Source of the DNA: an uncultured Rhodospirillaceae bacterium
GTDB taxonomy: Bacteria > Pseudomonadota > Alphaproteobacteria > RF32 > CAG-239
Direction of reading: 5' to 3'
Length of the DNA stretch: 8,075 nt
Assembly (NCBI GenBank): GCA_900320035.1
Contig: ONQU01000085.1
Coordinates: 1-8,075 of the forward strand
A program made the translations under genes and the position numbers. The notes under the pieces are model-generated. The model had not been told where the DNA came from and ran no database searches. It saw only the letters and a list, made by a program, of their open reading frames with translations. Below are positions 5,768 through 8,075 of the stretch, piece after piece; the stretch's first letter is position 1, and each line of letters starts with the position of its first letter.

Positions 5768-7447
5768 ATGGCGGCTTATCAGTATATTTTCGTAATGCAA
5801 AATTTAACCAAAGTTTTGCCGGGTGGACGAGAGCTGTTTAAGGATATTACGTTATCATTTTTACCGGGAGCTAAAATTGGCGTTTTAGGTGTTAATGGTG
5901 CCGGTAAATCGACTTTGTTAAAAATTATGGCCGGCGTTGATAAGGAATTTAACGGCGAAGCATGGGCGGCTGATGGTGTGAAAGTTGGCTATTTGGAGCA
6001 AGAGCCGCAGCTTGACCCTACCAAAAATGTTATGGAAAATGTGATGGCCGGTTTGGGTGAAACACAGGCTTTATTACAACGTTTTGAAGAAGTATCAGCC
6101 AAGTTTGCCGAGCCGTTGAGCGACGATGAAATGAATGACTTAATTGCCGAACAAGCCGAATTGCAGGAAAAAATTGATGCCGTTAACGGCTGGGAAATTG
6201 AACGCACGGTGCAAATTGCGATGGACGCCTTGCGCTGTCCGCCGGCCGATGCTGATGTAACCAAACTTTCCGGCGGTGAAAAGCGCCGTGTCGCCTTATG
6301 CCGCTTGCTTTTGCAAAAGCCGGATATGTTGCTCTTAGATGAACCGACTAACCACCTTGATGCAGAATCAGTGGCATGGCTGGAACATCATTTGCGCGAT
6401 TATAATGGCACAGTGGTCATGGTCACGCATGACCGTTATTTCTTGGATAATGTTACCGGCTGGATTCTGGAGCTTGACCGCGGTCAGGGCATTCCGTACG
6501 AGGGCAACTATACATCGTGGTTGGAACAAAAGCAGAAGCGTTTAGAACAGGAAAATCGTGAGGAAAATGCTCGCCAACGCACTCTTGCTTTGGAACTGGA
6601 ATGGATTCGTAAAAATCCGAAAGCGCGGCAGGCAAAATCAAAGGCGCGTATTAACGCCTATGATGAATTATTATCGCAGACGGCACGTGAAAAAATTTCC
6701 ACCGCTCATATCAATATTCCGATGACCGAACGCTTGGGTGATTTGGTGATTGAAGCAGAGCACATCAGCAAAGCTTATGGCGACAAAGTGCTGATTGATG
6801 ACTTGTCGTTTAAAATTCCGAAGGGCGCTATTGTCGGTATTATCGGTCCGAACGGTGCCGGTAAAACCACTCTGTTTCGTATGATTACAGGTCAAGAAAA
6901 GCCCGATTCCGGGACTATCCGCATTGGCGATACGGTCGATTTAGGTTATGTTGATCAATCGCGTGATGAAATGAGTGCCGATAAAAATGTGTGGGAAGAA
7001 ATTTCCGATGGCTTGGATATTATCGAAATCGGCAAAAATGAAATGTCTTCGCGCGCTTATGTTGGTCAGTTCAATTTCAAGGGCGCCGATCAACAGAAAA
7101 AAGTCGGACAGCTTTCCGGTGGTGAGCGCAACCGCGTACATTTGGCCAAGATGCTCCGCAAAGGCGCCAATGTCATTTTGCTCGATGAACCGACCAATGA
7201 CTTAGATGTTGATACTTTGCGCTCGCTGGAAGAAGGTATTAATAACTACCCTGGGTGTGTATTAGTCACCTCGCACGACCGTTGGTTTTTAGACCGTTTA
7301 GCCACACATATTTTGGCTTATGAAGATGACGGCCATGTTGAATGGTTCGAAGGCAATTTTGAAGATTATGAAAAAGATAAACGTGCACGTTTAGGCGAAG
7401 AAGCATGCAAGCCGCATCGCATTCGCTATAAAAAACTGACACAGTAA
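5768..7447 (+). CDS. ettA: Energy-dependent translational throttle protein EttA (ABC-F ATPase)
   Basis: EttA binds the ribosomal E site and gates the first elongation steps according to the ATP/ADP ratio. The 559-residue protein has two ABC domains and no membrane segments. Domain 1 has Walker A GVNGAGKST (41-49), signature LSGGE (167-171), Walker B ending DEPTNHLD (191-198; catalytic Glu192) and H-loop His221. Domain 2 has Walker A GPNGAGKTT (360-368), signature LSGGE (449-453), Walker B DEPTNDLD (473-480; Glu474) and His503. The linker at about 243-322, including ELEWIRKNPKARQAKSKARINAYDEL, is the EttA-type P-site tRNA-interaction motif, and the segment at about 95-140 is the arm insertion. 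Length and the C-terminal RIRYKKLTQ agree with E. coli EttA (555 residues). All catalytic residues are intact. A GGAG sequence lies nine bases before the ATG. It is the second gene of an operon and ends at a shared terminator facing HU. Confidence 0.96.
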   Translation: MAAYQYIFVMQNLTKVLPGGRELFKDITLSFLPGAKIGVLGVNGAGKSTLLKIMAGVDKEFNGEAWAADGVKVGYLEQEPQLDPTKNVMENVMAGLGETQALLQRFEEVSAKFAEPLSDDEMNDLIAEQAELQEKIDAVNGWEIERTVQIAMDALRCPPADADVTKLSGGEKRRVALCRLLLQKPDMLLLDEPTNHLDAESVAWLEHHLRDYNGTVVMVTHDRYFLDNVTGWILELDRGQGIPYEGNYTSWLEQKQKRLEQENREENARQRTLALELEWIRKNPKARQAKSKARINAYDELLSQTAREKISTAHINIPMTERLGDLVIEAEHISKAYGDKVLIDDLSFKIPKGAIVGIIGPNGAGKTTLFRMITGQEKPDSGTIRIGDTVDLGYVDQSRDEMSADKNVWEEISDGLDIIEIGKNEMSSRAYVGQFNFKGADQQKKVGQLSGGERNRVHLAKMLRKGANVILLDEPTNDLDVDTLRSLEEGINNYPGCVLVTSHDRWFLDRLATHILAYEDDGHVEWFEGNFEDYEKDKRARLGEEACKPHRIRYKKLTQ

Positions 7448-7465
7448 TCTTGGCAATATACTAAC

Positions 7466-7510
7466 AAAAAAACGCCTGCCTTTCAAAATAGCAGACGTTT
7501 TTATTTTTTT
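7466..7510. terminator. Bidirectional terminator shared by ettA and the HU gene
   Basis: AAAACGCCTGC (7469-7479) pairs with GCAGACGTTTT (7491-7501) across an 11-base loop. On the minus strand the one imperfect position is a G-U pair and the stem ends in seven T residues (HU terminator). On the + strand it is a C-A mismatch, but the stem is followed by a long T-rich run (ettA terminator). It starts 18 bases after the ettA stop and ends 15 bases before the HU stop. Confidence 0.85.
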
Positions 7511-7525
7511 TAGCAAAATTTAAGA

Positions 7526-7798
7526 TTATTTTACAGAATCTTTCAAAACTTTACCAGCCTTAAAGCGCGGAGCCTTAGAAGCAGCAATTTTGATTTCCTT
7601 GCCCGTAGCCGGATTGCGACCCGTGCGAGCAGCACGTTTAACAATGTCAAATGTACCAAAACCGGTAATTTGAACAGCATTACCTTTTTTCAAAGCCTTT
7701 GTAATAACAGTGATAGCTGCATTAATAACTTGAGCTGTAGCTGCTTTCGATGCTTTAGCTTCAGCGGCAACGGCATCAACGAATTCTGTCTTATTCAT
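7526..7798 (-). CDS. HU-family DNA-binding protein
   Basis: This is a histone-like nucleoid protein of the HU/IHF family, which binds and bends DNA as a dimer. The 90-residue form beginning MNKTEFVDAV has the family layout: an N-terminal helical dimerisation part to about residue 40, GFGTF at 46-50, and the DNA-binding beta arm with RNPATGKEI around 61-69, including the intercalating Pro63. The C-terminus is FKAGKVLKDSVK. Length and sequence fit HU (hupA/hupB type) better than IHF; which paralogue cannot be decided. An in-frame ATG six bases upstream (7804) directly abuts the AAAGGA ribosome site, while the ATG at 7798 is six bases from it, so I chose 7798, which also gives the classical MNKTE start. 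The gene has its own promoter and shares a terminator with ettA. Confidence 0.95.
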   Translation of the reverse strand: MNKTEFVDAVAAEAKASKAATAQVINAAITVITKALKKGNAVQITGFGTFDIVKRAARTGRNPATGKEIKIAASKAPRFKAGKVLKDSVK

Positions 7799-7804
7799 GT
7801 TCAT

Positions 7805-7810
7805 TCCTTT
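7805..7810 (-). promoter_or_regulatory. HU ribosome binding site that decides the start
   Basis: On the minus strand AAAGGA ends immediately before ATG 7804 and six bases before ATG 7798. A ribosome cannot normally use an ATG with zero spacing, so translation should begin at 7798. Confidence 0.75.
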
Positions 7811-7852
7811 CTGTTGGTTATCAATTAAGGCGTTTCAGCCCTTTCGTCTTTT

Positions 7853-7881
7853 ATTCTCAAAGCATTTTTTACAAATGTCAA
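7853..7881 (-). promoter_or_regulatory. Promoter of the HU gene
   Basis: On the minus strand a perfect TTGACA (7881-7876) is 17 bases from GAGAAT (7858-7853), which matches the -10 consensus at four of six positions. Transcription should start near 7846, leaving a leader of about 48 bases. A nested inverted repeat lies just upstream. Confidence 0.7.
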
Positions 7882-7884
7882 AGC

Positions 7885-7921
7885 AAAATATGCGTTTTCT
7901 CACAGATTCTGTGCATATTTT
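7885..7921. promoter_or_regulatory. Nested inverted repeat upstream of the HU promoter
   Basis: The outer arms AAAATATGC (7885-7893) and GCATATTTT (7913-7921) are perfect 9-base inverted copies. Inside and sharing one base with the right arm is a perfect palindrome CACAGA-T-TCTGTG (7901-7913). No T run follows on either strand, so it does not look like a terminator. Its place directly upstream of the HU -35 suggests an operator or activator site, which is inference. Confidence 0.45.
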
Positions 7922-7945
7922 CAGCTTTTTTATGCAAAATTTGCC

Positions 7946-8075
7946 TTATTTTTCTTCATCGAACCTAATTTTTACCTTTTTGCCATAAAATTTAAGCAAA
8001 CGTTGCAAAGCGCCGTAATACATAAAGCGTCCCAGTTCCATACCTTCAATAATTCTTTCCGGAACTTTGATAATA
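7946..8075 (-). CDS. C-terminal end of an unidentified protein (5' end outside window)
   Basis: The last 42 codons of a minus-strand gene are visible, ending at the TAA at 7948-7946. The peptide contains VPERIIEGMELGRFMYYGAL and ends KKVKIRFDEEK. It is basic, looks like a folded soluble domain and shows no motif I recognise. It is not the C-terminus of Lon protease, which often precedes HU in proteobacteria. It is accepted as coding because the frame is open to the window edge and is followed by a promoter region rather than another frame. It is transcribed in the same direction as HU, 147 bases upstream of the HU start. Confidence 0.6.
   Translation of the reverse strand, partial: IIKVPERIIEGMELGRFMYYGALQRLLKFYGKKVKIRFDEEK

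Noticed and set aside
7885..7921. Terminator of the partial gene at the right edge
   Set aside because: The nested repeat has no T run after it on the minus strand and its outer arms are AT-rich, so it is a poor terminator.
7797..7988. Open frame of 63 codons on the + strand over the HU upstream region
   Set aside because: It overlaps the HU ribosome site and promoter on the other strand and the end of the partial gene. Its product is a low-complexity Phe/Leu-rich sequence.

Overview
The window reads as a compact, moderately AT-rich stretch of bacterial chromosome with conventional sigma70-type promoters, Shine-Dalgarno sites and intrinsic terminators. The HU-type DNA-binding protein, the 41-residue ribosomal protein L36 ending in KARQG and the EttA protein resemble alphaproteobacterial versions. 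My best guess is therefore an uncultured, low-GC alphaproteobacterium, possibly host- or gut-associated. This is inferred from recalled family resemblance, not from a search.

Left part (1-2894): the C-terminal three quarters of a MATE-family multidrug/metabolite efflux pump enters from the left edge on the + strand. It converges, with only a 15-base gap, on a minus-strand gene for a TPR-methyltransferase fusion (COG4976-like). A 133-base divergent control region (2762-2894) then separates that gene from a small + strand gene.

Middle (2895-5191): a 93-residue basic protein of unknown function ends in a strong hairpin terminator. Facing it is rpmJ (ribosomal protein L36), which has its own promoter and terminator. 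Upstream of rpmJ on the same strand is a 522-residue exported protein built almost wholly from 18 exact 24-residue MORN-variant (YwqK-like) repeats. That gene is clearly more AT-rich than the housekeeping genes. Its upstream region holds a perfect palindromic -10 box (GATTATAATC) that can be read on both strands.

Right part (5192-8075): a 185-residue predicted periplasmic protein of unknown function lies 18 bases upstream of ettA, an ABC-F translation factor, in an apparent two-gene operon. ettA converges on a HU gene across one shared bidirectional terminator. Upstream of HU is a 147-base control region with a nested inverted repeat, followed by the 3' end of an unidentified gene running off the right edge.

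The genes do not form one pathway. They are a mix of translation and chromosome housekeeping (rpmJ, ettA, HU) and envelope or accessory functions (MATE pump, MORN-repeat exported protein, two-cysteine periplasmic protein). I see no mobile element, CRISPR array, tRNA, rRNA or clear defence system. The best candidates for something undescribed are the MORN-repeat exported protein with its divergently oriented periplasmic neighbour, and the 93-residue orphan.
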